Shown here: positions 1 to 9,191 of the stretch, piece after piece
How positions within the stretch are numbered: the first letter of the stretch is position 1
How the letters are laid out: every line of letters starts with the position of its first letter
NCBI GenBank assembly: GCA_017999985.1
Contig: JAGNKU010000002.1
Location: 62,001-126,000 of the forward strand
Length of the DNA: 64,000 bases
Direction: 5' to 3'
Origin: Phycisphaerae bacterium
Lineage (GTDB): Bacteria; Planctomycetota; Phycisphaerae; UBA1845; Fen-1342
The notes under the pieces: model-generated
What the model was told of the DNA's origin: nothing
What the model saw: only the letters and a program-made list of their open reading frames with translations
Database searches by the model: none
Position numbers and translations under genes: made by a program

Positions 1-4
1 CCGC

Positions 5-1777
5 ATGGACGACCGCGTGGTCGAGGTGGCCGAAATCGATCGTGAAAAGGGCCTGTTCACGCTGCGGCGCGAGGGACGAACGACGACCGTCCCGGCGCCC
101 GAGGTGACGCGCGAGTATGACCGCATCGCCCCCGACGACTTCCGCGTGCTGCGCCAGCTGCGACCGGAGCAGCTCACCAGCAAGATCGAGGACGACCCCG
201 TGGGCGTGGTCATCGGGCTGATCCGTGCCCACGACGGACACATTGACGCTGATCTGCTGAAGCACGAACTCGTGCCGAAGTACATCGAGACACGCGACTG
301 GTCGCGCTGGTGGACCAAGGCCCGCGGACTGCTGAAGCGTTCGCCCCACGTCGTCATCGAGGGCCGCGCACCGGTCATTCTGTCGTACTGCGCGGCAGGC
401 CAGACGCACGAGGAGGAGACCTGGGACGCCCTGCAGGGCCAGAACGACCCCATCGAGTGGATGAGCACGATTGAGAGCTATCTGCGCGAAAAGGCGTCAC
501 GCCACGAACCGCCGGACGAGGCTTTCCTGCGCCGTTTCCACGAGCACGTGATCAAGTACATCGCGGCCGTGGAGAGCCGGCGACCGGCCGAGGCGTTGGC
601 CGGTGCCCTGGTGGTGGAGCGACTCAGCGAGAAGGGGCTACCGAGTGACGACGCGTCGCGCGGGCGGGCGGTGGCCATGCTGCGGGCCGCGGCCGATCCG
701 GGCTTGCTGCTGCGCGGCGTGGAGCACGAAGGACTGCGCGAGCGCGGGCTCGATGCACTGCGGGCCGCACGCCCCGACGACTGGGCGCAGTACGCCCTCG
801 CCTGGCTGCCGACCGCGACCGCGGGGTTGCTCGACAAGATCGTGGCGGCGGCCGTGGCCGCCGGGCATGCCGACGTCGTGCAGACCTTCATCGACACGGG
901 CCTGAGCAACCCGGTCGCGCACCACGAGCTGCTGTACTGGCTGTGGAAGGGGCCGAAGCAGAAAGACCAGTTGCGGTTGCCCAGCGATGACGAGTTGTTC
1001 CGTCTGATCCTCGACGAACTCAGCGCGCTGGGCCGCACCGTCACCGCGGCGCCGGAGGTGGTCAAGGCGTTCCGGCAGCGCATGAAAACGGCGCTGGCCA
1101 TCCGCGACTACGACAAGGCGCGGCAATGCCTGCAGCGCGCCAGTGAAGCCGCCGCGATCACGCTGCGACGGCAGTTGCAGCGGCTGGAGGGCCTCGGCGA
1201 GAACGTCCCCGCCAAGCTGCTCGACCTGCTGCGCGACGTGCATCCGCAACTCTGGGTGGTGCAGCGCCAGCAGGTCGCGCCGTGGGAAGATCGCGAGACG
1301 CTCTGGTGCACCTCGGAGGGCCTCGCGCGCCGCACCGCCGAGCGCGACGAGATCGTCAACGTGAAGATGCCGGAGAATGCGAAGCGGATCGGCGAGGCGG
1401 CGTCGCATGGCGACCTGAGCGAGAATTCGGAGTACAAGTTCGCCCTCGAGGAGCGCGACCTGCTGCGTGCCCGCGTCGCCGCGATCAACGATGAGCTCTC
1501 ACGCGCCCGCACGCTGACACCGCACGACGTGCCTCACGACCAGGTCGGCATCGGCTCGCGCGTCACGGTGCGCGCCGTCAGCGATGGACGCGAACGTGTC
1601 ATGACGTTCCTGGGGCCGTTCGAGACGGATGTGGAGCGCGGCATCTACAGCTACCTCGCGCCGGTCTCGCAGAAGCTCATGGGCCGGCAGGTGGGGGACC
1701 GCGTCGTGGTCACCGCCGATGGCGCCGACACCGAGTGGGAACTCATCGGCCTGGCCAACGCACTCACGACCCATTGA
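5..1777 (+). CDS. GreA/GreB-family transcription elongation factor with long N-terminal domain (5' end may lie outside window)
   Basis: The last ~150 residues are a GreA/GreB module. It has an N-terminal coiled coil carrying the acidic tip GDLSENSEYKFALEE, then an FKBP-like C-terminal domain ending near VVVTADGADTEWELIGL. Gre factors bind the RNA polymerase secondary channel and stimulate cleavage of backtracked RNA. Classical GreA is ~160 aa. Here ~430 mostly helical residues precede the module, an architecture I know from chlamydial GreA and planctomycete relatives. The frame stays open to the window edge, so the true start may be upstream of the ATG at 5. The conserved acidic tip suggests cleavage stimulation is retained. 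The role of the N-terminal extension is unknown. It converges with the exchanger gene only 15 bp downstream. Confidence 0.85.
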   Translation: MDDRVVEVAEIDREKGLFTLRREGRTTTVPAPEVTREYDRIAPDDFRVLRQLRPEQLTSKIEDDPVGVVIGLIRAHDGHIDADLLKHELVPKYIETRDWSRWWTKARGLLKRSPHVVIEGRAPVILSYCAAGQTHEEETWDALQGQNDPIEWMSTIESYLREKASRHEPPDEAFLRRFHEHVIKYIAAVESRRPAEALAGALVVERLSEKGLPSDDASRGRAVAMLRAAADPGLLLRGVEHEGLRERGLDALRAARPDDWAQYALAWLPTATAGLLDKIVAAAVAAGHADVVQTFIDTGLSNPVAHHELLYWLWKGPKQKDQLRLPSDDELFRLILDELSALGRTVTAAPEVVKAFRQRMKTALAIRDYDKARQCLQRASEAAAITLRRQLQRLEGLGENVPAKLLDLLRDVHPQLWVVQRQQVAPWEDRETLWCTSEGLARRTAERDEIVNVKMPENAKRIGEAASHGDLSENSEYKFALEERDLLRARVAAINDELSRARTLTPHDVPHDQVGIGSRVTVRAVSDGRERVMTFLGPFETDVERGIYSYLAPVSQKLMGRQVGDRVVVTADGADTEWELIGLANALTTH

Positions 1778-1792
1778 CGTGGGTCACGCGAC

Positions 1793-2749
1793 TCAGCCGG
1801 CGTGCAGCCCGGTCCAGACCAGGTAGCCCGCGTACGCTGACAGCAACAGGAACCCCTCCCAGCGCGTCACGCAGCGCCCCGTGCCGGCCACGATGTAGAA
1901 CAACACGCCGGCGGCCATCATCAGCGGACCATCCCACCAGAGCACCGCGGCGCTGACCGGCAGCGGCTGGATCAGCGCCGCCAGTCCGGCGACGAAGAGC
2001 ACGTTGAAAATGTTGCTGCCGACGACATTGCCGATCGCGATGTCGGGCTGCCGTTGGCGCGCGGCGGCGACGCTGGTCGCCAGTTCTGGCAGGCTTGTGC
2101 CGACGGCGACGATCGTGAGGCCGATGGCGCGCTCGCTCACCCCCAGCCACCGGGCGAGGCCGACGCCGCCGTCGACCATCAGCCGCGCCCCGCCGATGAG
2201 CGCCGCGATGCCGAGCACGACCAGCACGACGTTGTACCACGCGTGACGGGCGTACCCGGTGACCGGTACCGCCTCGACCTGGTGCACATACGTGGCCCGT
2301 CCGAGTCGATAGGTGGAATACGTGTAGATGATCAGCCCGAGCACGAAGCACGCTCCGACGGCCCGGCCGATTCCGTGCGTGGCCCACGCGACGGCCAGGA
2401 ATGCGAGCGACGTGACAAGCATCGCCGGGCCATCGACGCGCAGCAGGTTGCCGGCCACCGTCAACGGCCGGAACGCGGCCGCGAGCCCGATGATGAGCAG
2501 GACATTGCAGATGTTGCTGCCGACGACGTTGCCCACGGCCAGGTCGGGGGCCCCCTGACCGGCCGCCAGAATCGTCACGGCGGCCTCGGGCGCGGAAGTC
2601 CCGAAGGCGACAACGGTCAGGCCGACCACGAGGGCCGACACGCCCAGGGCCCGCGCCAGGCGCGCCGCGCCGCGGATCAGGACCTCCCCGCCGATCGCCA
2701 GCACGACCACGCCGCTCACGAGTAACAGTGAATGAATCAGCCAGGACAT
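1793..2749 (-). CDS. Calcium/sodium antiporter, CaCA superfamily (YrbG-like)
   Basis: This is an integral membrane protein of 318 aa with two homologous halves. Each half carries the CaCA alpha-repeat signatures: FGTSAPEAAV with VGNVVGSNICN, and VGTSLPELATS with IGNVVGSNIFN. Family members exchange Ca2+ for Na+ or H+ across the inner membrane. A longer frame continues upstream to about 2983, but it adds an Arg/Ala-rich segment that is not membrane-like and overlaps the start of the divergent antiporter gene. I therefore place the start at the ATG giving MSWLIHSLLLVSGVV, which also gives the usual family length. About 210 bp separate it from the divergent antiporter, so the two may share a regulatory region. 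Substrate specificity cannot be read from sequence. Confidence 0.88.
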   Translation of the reverse strand: MSWLIHSLLLVSGVVVLAIGGEVLIRGAARLARALGVSALVVGLTVVAFGTSAPEAAVTILAAGQGAPDLAVGNVVGSNICNVLLIIGLAAAFRPLTVAGNLLRVDGPAMLVTSLAFLAVAWATHGIGRAVGACFVLGLIIYTYSTYRLGRATYVHQVEAVPVTGYARHAWYNVVLVVLGIAALIGGARLMVDGGVGLARWLGVSERAIGLTIVAVGTSLPELATSVAAARQRQPDIAIGNVVGSNIFNVLFVAGLAALIQPLPVSAAVLWWDGPLMMAAGVLFYIVAGTGRCVTRWEGFLLLSAYAGYLVWTGLHAG

Positions 2750-2958
2750 CGACACCACACTCTCCGGGCCCGCGGCACGCCGACCCGCCTTGGCAGCGAG
2801 CGCACAGCATCGACGCGACCAGCGCGCTTGGCAAGCGCCCGGGCCGGGTTGCCGCGCCGGGGCATTGCGGTAGAATCCTCCCCGCCTGATCCTGGCGCGG
2901 TTGGCCGGCGCGCGCCCGCGCGCCGCCGCACGCGGCAATTCGCGAAGGAACGCAAGCC

Positions 2959-4434
2959 GTGGCTCTGATCCTGTCTGAAGCACACTCGTATGCTCCGCAC
3001 ATCTTCTGGGTCTGGCCGTTCGTGGCGATTCTGCTCGCCATCGCCATCCTGCCGCTCGTGCACCGCGCGGCTCACTGGTGGGAGCACAACCGCAACAAGT
3101 TGCTCATCGCGCTGGTGCTCGCGGCCATCACGCTCCTCTATTACGGCTTCCGTGGCCAAGGCGTGGTGAAGCACGAGAAGGAGCATGCCGCTAGCCAGCC
3201 AGTGACGGAGTCGATCACGTCCCAGCCGGAGAGCCTGCCCCACGCGGCGGCGCCCGCGCACGCGCGCACGGAGAGCGGCCTGCCGACCGTCGGAGCCGTG
3301 CTGCATCACGCCGTGCTCGCCGAGTACATCCCGTTCATCGTGCTGCTCTTCAGCCTGTACGTCATCGCGGGCGGCATCGTTGTACGCGGCGATATCCGGG
3401 CGACGCCGGCCGTCAACACCGCGATTCTCGCGACCGGCGGGCTGCTGGCGAGCCTGATCGGCACGACGGGCGCGGCGATGGTGCTGATCCGCTTCCTGCT
3501 GAAGACGAACTCGGAGCGGACGCGCAAGGTCCACACCGTCGTGTTCTTCATCTTCATCGTGGCCAACATCGGCGGCTCGCTGCTGCCGATCGGCGACCCG
3601 CCGCTGTTCCTCGGCTACTTGATGGGCGTTGATTTCTTCTGGACGCTGCGGCTGTGGAACGTGTGGCTCTTCATGCTGGCGCTGCTGCTGGTGATCTACT
3701 GGTGCTGGGATACGTGGGCCTACCAGCGCGAGCCGGCCGCGGCCCTCGCGCGCGACGAGACCCAGATCCAGCCGATGCACGTGGCCGGCCTGCTCAACAT
3801 CGTCTGGCTGCTCGGCGTGGTCGTCGCCGTCGCCACCCTCGACCCCAGCAAACCGTTTCCCGGGACGAACTGGCACGCCTTCCCATACCTGCGCGAGATC
3901 GTGCAGCTCGCGATGGCGGGGCTGTCCATGCTGACGACGGCGAAGGCTCTGCGGCGGGAGAACCAGTTCAACTTCGTCGCGATCGGCGAAGTCGCGTGCC
4001 TGTTCATCGGCATCTTCATCACGATGCAAGTGCCGATTGAAATCCTGCAGACGAAGGGGCCGGAGCTGGGCCTGACCCAACCGTGGCAGTTCTTCTGGGC
4101 CAGCGGCGTCCTGAGCAGCTTCCTCGACAACGCCCCAACGTACGTCGTGTACTTTGCCACCGCCGGCACGCTGGCGCCGCCGGGCATGACGCTCATGCAC
4201 GGGGTGCAGACGGCGACGGGCTCGATTCCGGTCGAACTGCTGATCGCAATCAGTTGCGGCGCAGTGTTCATGGGCGCGAACACCTACATCGGCAACGGCC
4301 CGAATTTCATGGTCAAGGCCATCGCCGAGCAGTCCGGCGTGAAGATGCCGAGCTTCTTCGGCTACATGGCCTACTCGTGCCTGATCCTGATTCCGCTGTT
4401 CGTGCTGGTAACGGTCATCTTCATGCGGCTGTAG
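2959..4434 (+). CDS. NhaD/ArsB-like ion transporter (putative Na+/H+ antiporter)
   Basis: A 491-aa polytopic membrane protein of the ion transporter superfamily. The GSLLPIGDPPLFLGYL segment is characteristic of the NhaD/UIT-type Na+/H+ antiporters. SSFLDNAPTYVVYF and MGANTYIGNGPNFM are the second conserved half. I count roughly ten or more hydrophobic segments. A polar, Ala/His-rich loop after the second segment (residues ~75-110) is an unusual insertion. Translation starts at GTG with GAAGGA about 9 bp upstream. Its neighbour on the other strand is a Ca2+/Na+ exchanger, so the pair may handle cation homeostasis together. The transported ion is inferred from family only. Confidence 0.82.
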   Translation: MALILSEAHSYAPHIFWVWPFVAILLAIAILPLVHRAAHWWEHNRNKLLIALVLAAITLLYYGFRGQGVVKHEKEHAASQPVTESITSQPESLPHAAAPAHARTESGLPTVGAVLHHAVLAEYIPFIVLLFSLYVIAGGIVVRGDIRATPAVNTAILATGGLLASLIGTTGAAMVLIRFLLKTNSERTRKVHTVVFFIFIVANIGGSLLPIGDPPLFLGYLMGVDFFWTLRLWNVWLFMLALLLVIYWCWDTWAYQREPAAALARDETQIQPMHVAGLLNIVWLLGVVVAVATLDPSKPFPGTNWHAFPYLREIVQLAMAGLSMLTTAKALRRENQFNFVAIGEVACLFIGIFITMQVPIEILQTKGPELGLTQPWQFFWASGVLSSFLDNAPTYVVYFATAGTLAPPGMTLMHGVQTATGSIPVELLIAISCGAVFMGANTYIGNGPNFMVKAIAEQSGVKMPSFFGYMAYSCLILIPLFVLVTVIFMRL

Positions 4435-4625
4435 AAGCAGGCACGAAGGCACGCAGGGGGGTGGAATGCGCCAAGCCCGCAGCCACGCTGGCGAAACAAA
4501 GTCATCGTTGCAGCGGCAGGGGGTGAATGGGTACCATGGAAATGAGGTCGCGACTCGCGATCAATCGGGCTGGACGATCAGCCCGTGGCGGCATTTCCAG
4601 GCCTCGGATACGTGGGAGACAAATC

Positions 4626-6689
4626 ATGAGAGCGTTGCGTTGGCGATGGGTGCTGCTGGGCACCGGGCTGGCGGTCTTCGTCCTGGTCGGCGCGGCTTGC
4701 ACGCCACCCGCCACGGATGACGCGAATGACCCGGCGGGCGACGACGCGAACAGCCCGCCGGCGAGCCTGGCGGAGATCCTGGGCGTCGATGCGGCAAACG
4801 TGGACCAGGCCTTCGTGGATGACGTGACCACCCGCTTGGCCACGCTGGCTGAAACCGACACTGCAGTCCAGGCCATCTTGCAGGCCGATGGAATCGACGC
4901 GGCCCGCGACCAACTGTTGACTCTGCTCGGAGAGCAAGCCGACATCGCGCAGGTGATCGCGACGGCGGCGGGCGTGTCGATCGAGTACACCGACGGATTG
5001 CGCGCCGAAATCGTGCTCGACCAGGGTGACCAGGATCCCAATATCCAGGAAGCCGCAACGGCGCGCGGGCTGCAACCGGCGATGCCGATCGGCAAGGATC
5101 TGGCCGGGCGCGCCAAGGTCAAGCCCAACTCGAAGAAGACCGTCTACCTGTGCCCGCACTACTGGGAGCGCGAACCATGGGCGGACGACGTCATCGCGAC
5201 GGCGAATGCGCGTTTCGACGCCTGCCAGCTCGACCGCTTCACCGTGTATACGGGGGAGCAGTGCACGATGAGTCGGTTTCTCAAGTTGGCCGATTATGGC
5301 GTCGTCCACATTCACTCACACGGCACCCCCTGGCCCAGCGAGAAGAACGTGGAGAAGGTCTACCTGATGACGGGCGAGATCGCGGACCCACTCACGATCG
5401 GCCTGCTGAAGCTGGCCGGCATGATCCCGGACGAGGTGATGGTCAGCCGGTGCGAATACCTCGAGCCCGGCCGCCGGGAAATCCTGATCAAGCTGAGCGC
5501 CGCAGGCTTCAAGCGCGGCAACAACTTCACGACCAGCCGGCCGCTGGTCTGGCTCGGCTTCTGCTACAGCGGACAGGGCGGCTGGCCGGACGCCGTGTCG
5601 CTCGACTGCGGGGCACTCGCGGTGCTGAGCTTCAATGACGCGATCGACGCAGGCAAGAACACGGACTGGGCGAAGTCGATGTACAACATGCTCGGCGACA
5701 CGACCTACTGGGCGCCGGTAGAGGTGGGGTTCTGGTTCGACAACACGGATCACGACTACTGGACCCCGATCGATCCGAACGCGGCGGACCCGGATTTTAA
5801 GAAGGTCACGCTGCAGCTCACCGGCGTGCGCTCGACGGTGCTGTGGGAGGAACTGCAGCCGGCACTCATCGCCGACAACTGCCTGGAGCGCGCGGTGCGC
5901 AACGTGCTGAACAAGCCCGACGGCGAGCTCACGACTGCCGACCTGGAGCAGGTGACGTACATCAACGCGCGCAACGTCGGCATCAGCAGTCTTGCCGGGC
6001 TGGAGGCGTGCAAGAACCTCGACTACCTGAACCTCGGCAGCAACGAGATCGAGGACCTGTCGCCGCTGGTCGGCCTGACCAAGCTGACCGGGCTCATCCT
6101 CGACGACAACAACATCACGAACATCAGCCCGCTGGCGGGCCTGACGACGCTGGTGAATCTGGACCTGGCGCGCAATCACGTCACGAGCGTGACGCCCATC
6201 GCGGGACTAACGAAGTTGGCCGAGCTGCGCCTCCACTGGCAGCGCAACCGGGAGCTGGCGAGTGCGGTCGGGGTCGAGAGCATGACGGAGCTGACCTGGC
6301 TGAGCGTCGACGGCAACAGCCTCACCAGTCTGGGCCCCGTGTCCGGGCTGACGAAGCTGCAGACCCTGAACGCGGGCTACAACGAGATTGCCAGCGTGGC
6401 CGATGTCACGGCCCTGGCGAGCCTCATATCGCTCCGCCTCGATGAGAATCCGATCACGGACATCGGCCCGCTGCAGAGCGCGGCGTTCGCGGGGCGCTAC
6501 ATCTACATCACGCTGAACTGCTGCGATCTGGACGAAAACTGCGACCCGGCCCAGGGCGACACCGCGGATTGCCAGGTCGTGGAGGCCCTCGAGGCCGGCG
6601 GCGCCTTCGTCTCCTGGGGCGACCGCGACTTCTGCGGCACCGACCCGCCGCTAAGCTGGCCAGACCCGAAAGAGCCCTGCTCCCCGTAG
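4626..6689 (+). CDS. Lipoprotein with caspase-like (C14/C25-type) fold and leucine-rich repeats
   Basis: 687 aa. The start ATG has GGGAGA upstream and opens a signal peptide ending in LVGAAC (lipid-modified Cys25). The order is an Asp/Ala-rich spacer, a helical segment (~50-125), a caspase-like alpha/beta domain (~170-400), then internalin-type leucine-rich repeats (~440-620) and a Cys-rich tail. The caspase-like call rests on a His-Cys pair in the expected contexts: VVHIHSHGT (His232) and WLGFCYSGQ (Cys313), each after a hydrophobic strand. The LRR region has about six NLxxNxIxxISPLxGLTxL units. Family knowledge suggests a surface-anchored cysteine peptidase that uses its LRRs to bind a partner, but no substrate can be inferred. 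It stands alone, and the gene downstream is unrelated. Confidence 0.7.
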   Translation: MRALRWRWVLLGTGLAVFVLVGAACTPPATDDANDPAGDDANSPPASLAEILGVDAANVDQAFVDDVTTRLATLAETDTAVQAILQADGIDAARDQLLTLLGEQADIAQVIATAAGVSIEYTDGLRAEIVLDQGDQDPNIQEAATARGLQPAMPIGKDLAGRAKVKPNSKKTVYLCPHYWEREPWADDVIATANARFDACQLDRFTVYTGEQCTMSRFLKLADYGVVHIHSHGTPWPSEKNVEKVYLMTGEIADPLTIGLLKLAGMIPDEVMVSRCEYLEPGRREILIKLSAAGFKRGNNFTTSRPLVWLGFCYSGQGGWPDAVSLDCGALAVLSFNDAIDAGKNTDWAKSMYNMLGDTTYWAPVEVGFWFDNTDHDYWTPIDPNAADPDFKKVTLQLTGVRSTVLWEELQPALIADNCLERAVRNVLNKPDGELTTADLEQVTYINARNVGISSLAGLEACKNLDYLNLGSNEIEDLSPLVGLTKLTGLILDDNNITNISPLAGLTTLVNLDLARNHVTSVTPIAGLTKLAELRLHWQRNRELASAVGVESMTELTWLSVDGNSLTSLGPVSGLTKLQTLNAGYNEIASVADVTALASLISLRLDENPITDIGPLQSAAFAGRYIYITLNCCDLDENCDPAQGDTADCQVVEALEAGGAFVSWGDRDFCGTDPPLSWPDPKEPCSP

Positions 6690-6810
6690 AAAAGGGGTCG
6701 GGAGTCTTTCTGCCGCGCGCACTCGCCGCCGCGGGGCGAAGTGCGACCGTGGCCGGTCTTGACCGGCTGGCTCCTGATAGCCGCCACCCGGGAGAGACGG
6801 ACGACAGCGC

Positions 6811-7167
6811 ATGTATGGAATTCCAAGCGACGCCGACTGGAGCTTCCTGGTCGGCAAGGAACTTCTCCAGGTGTGCATTGGCCTCCATCAAGTAGCGCTG
6901 CGGTTCGATGGCGAAGTCGCGGTGAACATCGAGTGTGACTTTGAGCACCTCCGGCCAGCAATGGACAAACACAGCCAAGCAGCCCTATCCACGCAGGCCA
7001 CGACGCTCGTGTCACTGCTTGGCTCCCGAATTGAGAGAGCGACCAGCGAGGCTAATCAGACGCTGGCGTTGTCGTTCACGAACGCCGAAGTCCTCAAGGT
7101 CCACGACGATAGCGCGTCGTATGAATCATTTCAGGTGCTTGCGCCAGGGATACAGATTATCGTCTGA
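6811..7167 (+). CDS. Small hypothetical protein (DUF6188-like)
   Basis: 118 aa with no signal peptide. The pattern GKELLQVCIGLHQVALRFDGEVAVNIE is a beta-rich opening that I associate, with limited certainty, with small DUF6188-type proteins. Such proteins are often scattered singly and sometimes near toxin or immunity genes. Base composition looks slightly less GC-rich than its neighbours, which may indicate transfer. A GGAGAG sequence lies rather far (about 15 bp) upstream of the ATG, so the start is not secure. It sits between two unrelated lipoprotein genes, and no toxin-like partner is visible next to it. Function unknown. Confidence 0.55.
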   Translation: MYGIPSDADWSFLVGKELLQVCIGLHQVALRFDGEVAVNIECDFEHLRPAMDKHSQAALSTQATTLVSLLGSRIERATSEANQTLALSFTNAEVLKVHDDSASYESFQVLAPGIQIIV

Positions 7168-7191
7168 TCTAGCTGTGGACCCGCTCGCTCG

Positions 7192-7250
7192 CGCTCGGGG
7201 CTCTGATTGGCTGCGCGGCCCCGCGCGCTGCCGCTCGGGGTTCTGGTTGG
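7192..7250. repeat. Short direct repeat in convergent intergenic spacer
   Basis: Two 19-bp near-identical units (CGCTCGGGG-Y-TCTG-R-TTGG) start 40 bp apart at 7192 and 7232 between convergent genes. They resemble dispersed GC-rich spacer repeats. No function is apparent. Confidence 0.5.
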
Positions 7251-7257
7251 GCGTGGG

Positions 7258-8655
7258 CTATAGCGACCAGACGTGCACCACCGCCGCGTTGGCTTCGCCT
7301 TCGCCCAGGCCGCGCTCGACCATGAAGAGGCGCCGGCCCGCCGCGTCGAACGCCATGCCGCCCATGTTCCAGCACGGGGCCGTTTGCAGATAGAACTCCG
7401 TCGGCCGCCAGATCGTGTACGGCACGACCACCCACGGATCCTGCTCGCCCTGCGCCGATTGGCCGATCGCATGCACGTCGTAGAAGATGACCTGCCGCTC
7501 GTACGGCTGGCAGTGATAGCCGTGGGCCTCGCTGCACGGATCCTCGCAGTCCACCGGCGGCTCGTCGTAGCAGTTCGAGCCCAGCCCTTTGTAGCCCAGT
7601 AGCAGAATAGCGCGGGCCGTCGCGCTCTCGACGAACGCACCGCCCGTCCAGTCGTCACACATCGTGAAGTCGGGGTAGTCGCAGTTATTCGGGTCGCCGA
7701 CGTTGGGCCCGCCGCAGTCGGGAAACGCCACGCGATAGTACAGCATCGGCAGCGCGTCGAGGTTGCCCGTCGCGGTGTCCGTGTCCCACGCCTCGAACGC
7801 GAAGAGTGTCGGCCCCTGCGAGCCGCCGTCGATCGAAACGGGGTTGGTGCCGGTGAGCGGCGTGCCGCGCGACCGCCCCGTGACCAGCGTTCGACCGCCG
7901 AGGTACTCGTCCGCGTACCACGCCGGCACGGTGAACAGATAAGCTCCCATCTTGCGGCCGTGATACGGCGATTCGTCCGGGCCGACCTGGAACATGCCCT
8001 GCGGGCTCGAGCCGTCCAGGTTCGCCATCCAGATCGTGGGGAACGTCGCTTCGCCCACCACCCCCTCGGCGTACCAGAGCACGAGCGAGCCATACAGCTT
8101 GTCCTGCGTCTGCGAGCCACGCCGGGCCACATATTCGATATCAGCGATGTAGGTGTATTCCCGGTGCACCGTGGCCGCGAGGCCGCCGTCGAACGCCGTC
8201 AGCGCCGTCAGGATGGTCGCTTCGGGCAGGTCCTCCCAGTTGGCCGCCGTGGCGAGCGCTGGAATCGCGACTTCGCCGTAGTACGCCCGGCAATTCCAGG
8301 ACGCGTCATAGCACGACTCGCCCGGATGGGCCGGGTCGGACGGGAGCTCGAAGCCGGTGACGAGCAGCGAGCCCGCGCCACCGTTGCCGAGCGGATAGTA
8401 GGAGACGCCGTGTGCGCCCCAGTTGAAGTCCGCAGGCAGACGGAACGCGCCCTGGTACGTGAAGTCAGCGGGCTGGAGCCGCTCTGCCGGCACGCTGCCA
8501 TCATCGGCGGGCGTATTGTTGTCCGTCGGATTGTTGTTGTCGCCGGTGGGTGTGTTGGCGTCGCCGTTACCAGCGGGTGGGCGGCAGGCGAGCGACGTGC
8601 CGAGAGTGACGATCAGGGCGAGGCACAGTGCGGCCATGAACTGCGCACGGGGCAT
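7258..8655 (-). CDS. Large secreted lipoprotein, unknown function
   Basis: 465 aa. The start ATG has a strong GGGAGG Shine-Dalgarno. The signal peptide ends in LGTSLAC (Cys24), so export and lipid anchoring are expected. After a low-complexity Asn/Asp/Thr-rich linker (~30-55) comes a folded region. It has repeated aromatic/glycine motifs such as FTYQGAFRLP, GGAGSLLVTGFELP and WNMGGMAFDAAGRRLFMVERG. The pattern of short strands ending in statements of value suggests a beta-propeller-like fold, but I cannot assign a family. Several Cys pairs could form disulfides. It converges with the small gene before it and has no operon partner. Product unknown. Confidence 0.72.
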   Translation of the reverse strand: MPRAQFMAALCLALIVTLGTSLACRPPAGNGDANTPTGDNNNPTDNNTPADDGSVPAERLQPADFTYQGAFRLPADFNWGAHGVSYYPLGNGGAGSLLVTGFELPSDPAHPGESCYDASWNCRAYYGEVAIPALATAANWEDLPEATILTALTAFDGGLAATVHREYTYIADIEYVARRGSQTQDKLYGSLVLWYAEGVVGEATFPTIWMANLDGSSPQGMFQVGPDESPYHGRKMGAYLFTVPAWYADEYLGGRTLVTGRSRGTPLTGTNPVSIDGGSQGPTLFAFEAWDTDTATGNLDALPMLYYRVAFPDCGGPNVGDPNNCDYPDFTMCDDWTGGAFVESATARAILLLGYKGLGSNCYDEPPVDCEDPCSEAHGYHCQPYERQVIFYDVHAIGQSAQGEQDPWVVVPYTIWRPTEFYLQTAPCWNMGGMAFDAAGRRLFMVERGLGEGEANAAVVHVWSL

Positions 8656-8846
8656 GTTTCGACCTCCCTGCGGTTTCGAGCTGGCGGCGGTCTGCCGCGA
8701 TCGACGACGGGATGGCCTCGGAGTGAAGCACCGCCGGCGTCGGCGCGCGCATTGTATCAGCGCGTGGGACGCTCGGGGTGGTGCGCGTCAGCAATTACCC
8801 GCGTGAGACCTACGCTGCGGCGTGTGAACAAGGCTTGGACCGCGGC

Positions 8847-9029
8847 CTAATCGTCGTTGTCGTCGTCGAAGTCGAACGGGTCGATGATGATGTCGCCGTG
8901 GTCGGTGGAGACGTCGATGCCGATCCAGTCCAAGGCGGCAGTAACCGGTCGCCAACAGCCATCGAGGTCGACGAAGATCGCGGATAGCACAAAGGGCAGG
9001 ACAAAAGCCTTGCGAGTGATGCGGTTCAT
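8847..9029 (-). CDS. Small acidic-tailed protein
   Basis: 60 aa. An AAAGGAG ribosome-binding site lies 7 bp before the ATG, which is the main reason to accept so short a gene. The N-terminus (NRITRKAFVLPFVLSAIFV) is basic then hydrophobic, like a signal peptide or membrane anchor. The C-terminus is almost entirely Asp (DPFDFDDDNDD). I do not recognise a family. The ~190-bp spacer before the lipoprotein gene downstream on the same strand shows nothing else of note. Confidence 0.5.
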   Translation of the reverse strand: MNRITRKAFVLPFVLSAIFVDLDGCWRPVTAALDWIGIDVSTDHGDIIIDPFDFDDDNDD

Positions 9030-9191
9030 GCGCGCGCTCCTTTAGCGGTATAGATGCCAGGCTGCCGGCGACGTTAGGGCAGCGCATTTACAAAAGCGCC
9101 CGTAAGCGCGCACGGCGACGGTCGCGGCACCGGGCTCCGGCGGGCGACGCGCTTCCGCGGCGGCGGTAGGATGCCGGTGTGGAGGTTGGCC

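Noticed and set aside
2737..4452. Minus-strand frame opposite the NhaD-like transporter
   Set aside because: Arg/Asp/His-rich composition and no membrane or domain pattern; transporter strand is conserved.
6719..6742. Bulged inverted repeat after the caspase-LRR gene (CACTCGCC...GGCGAAGTG)
   Set aside because: Stem is short with a bulge and there is no T-run, so I do not call it a terminator.
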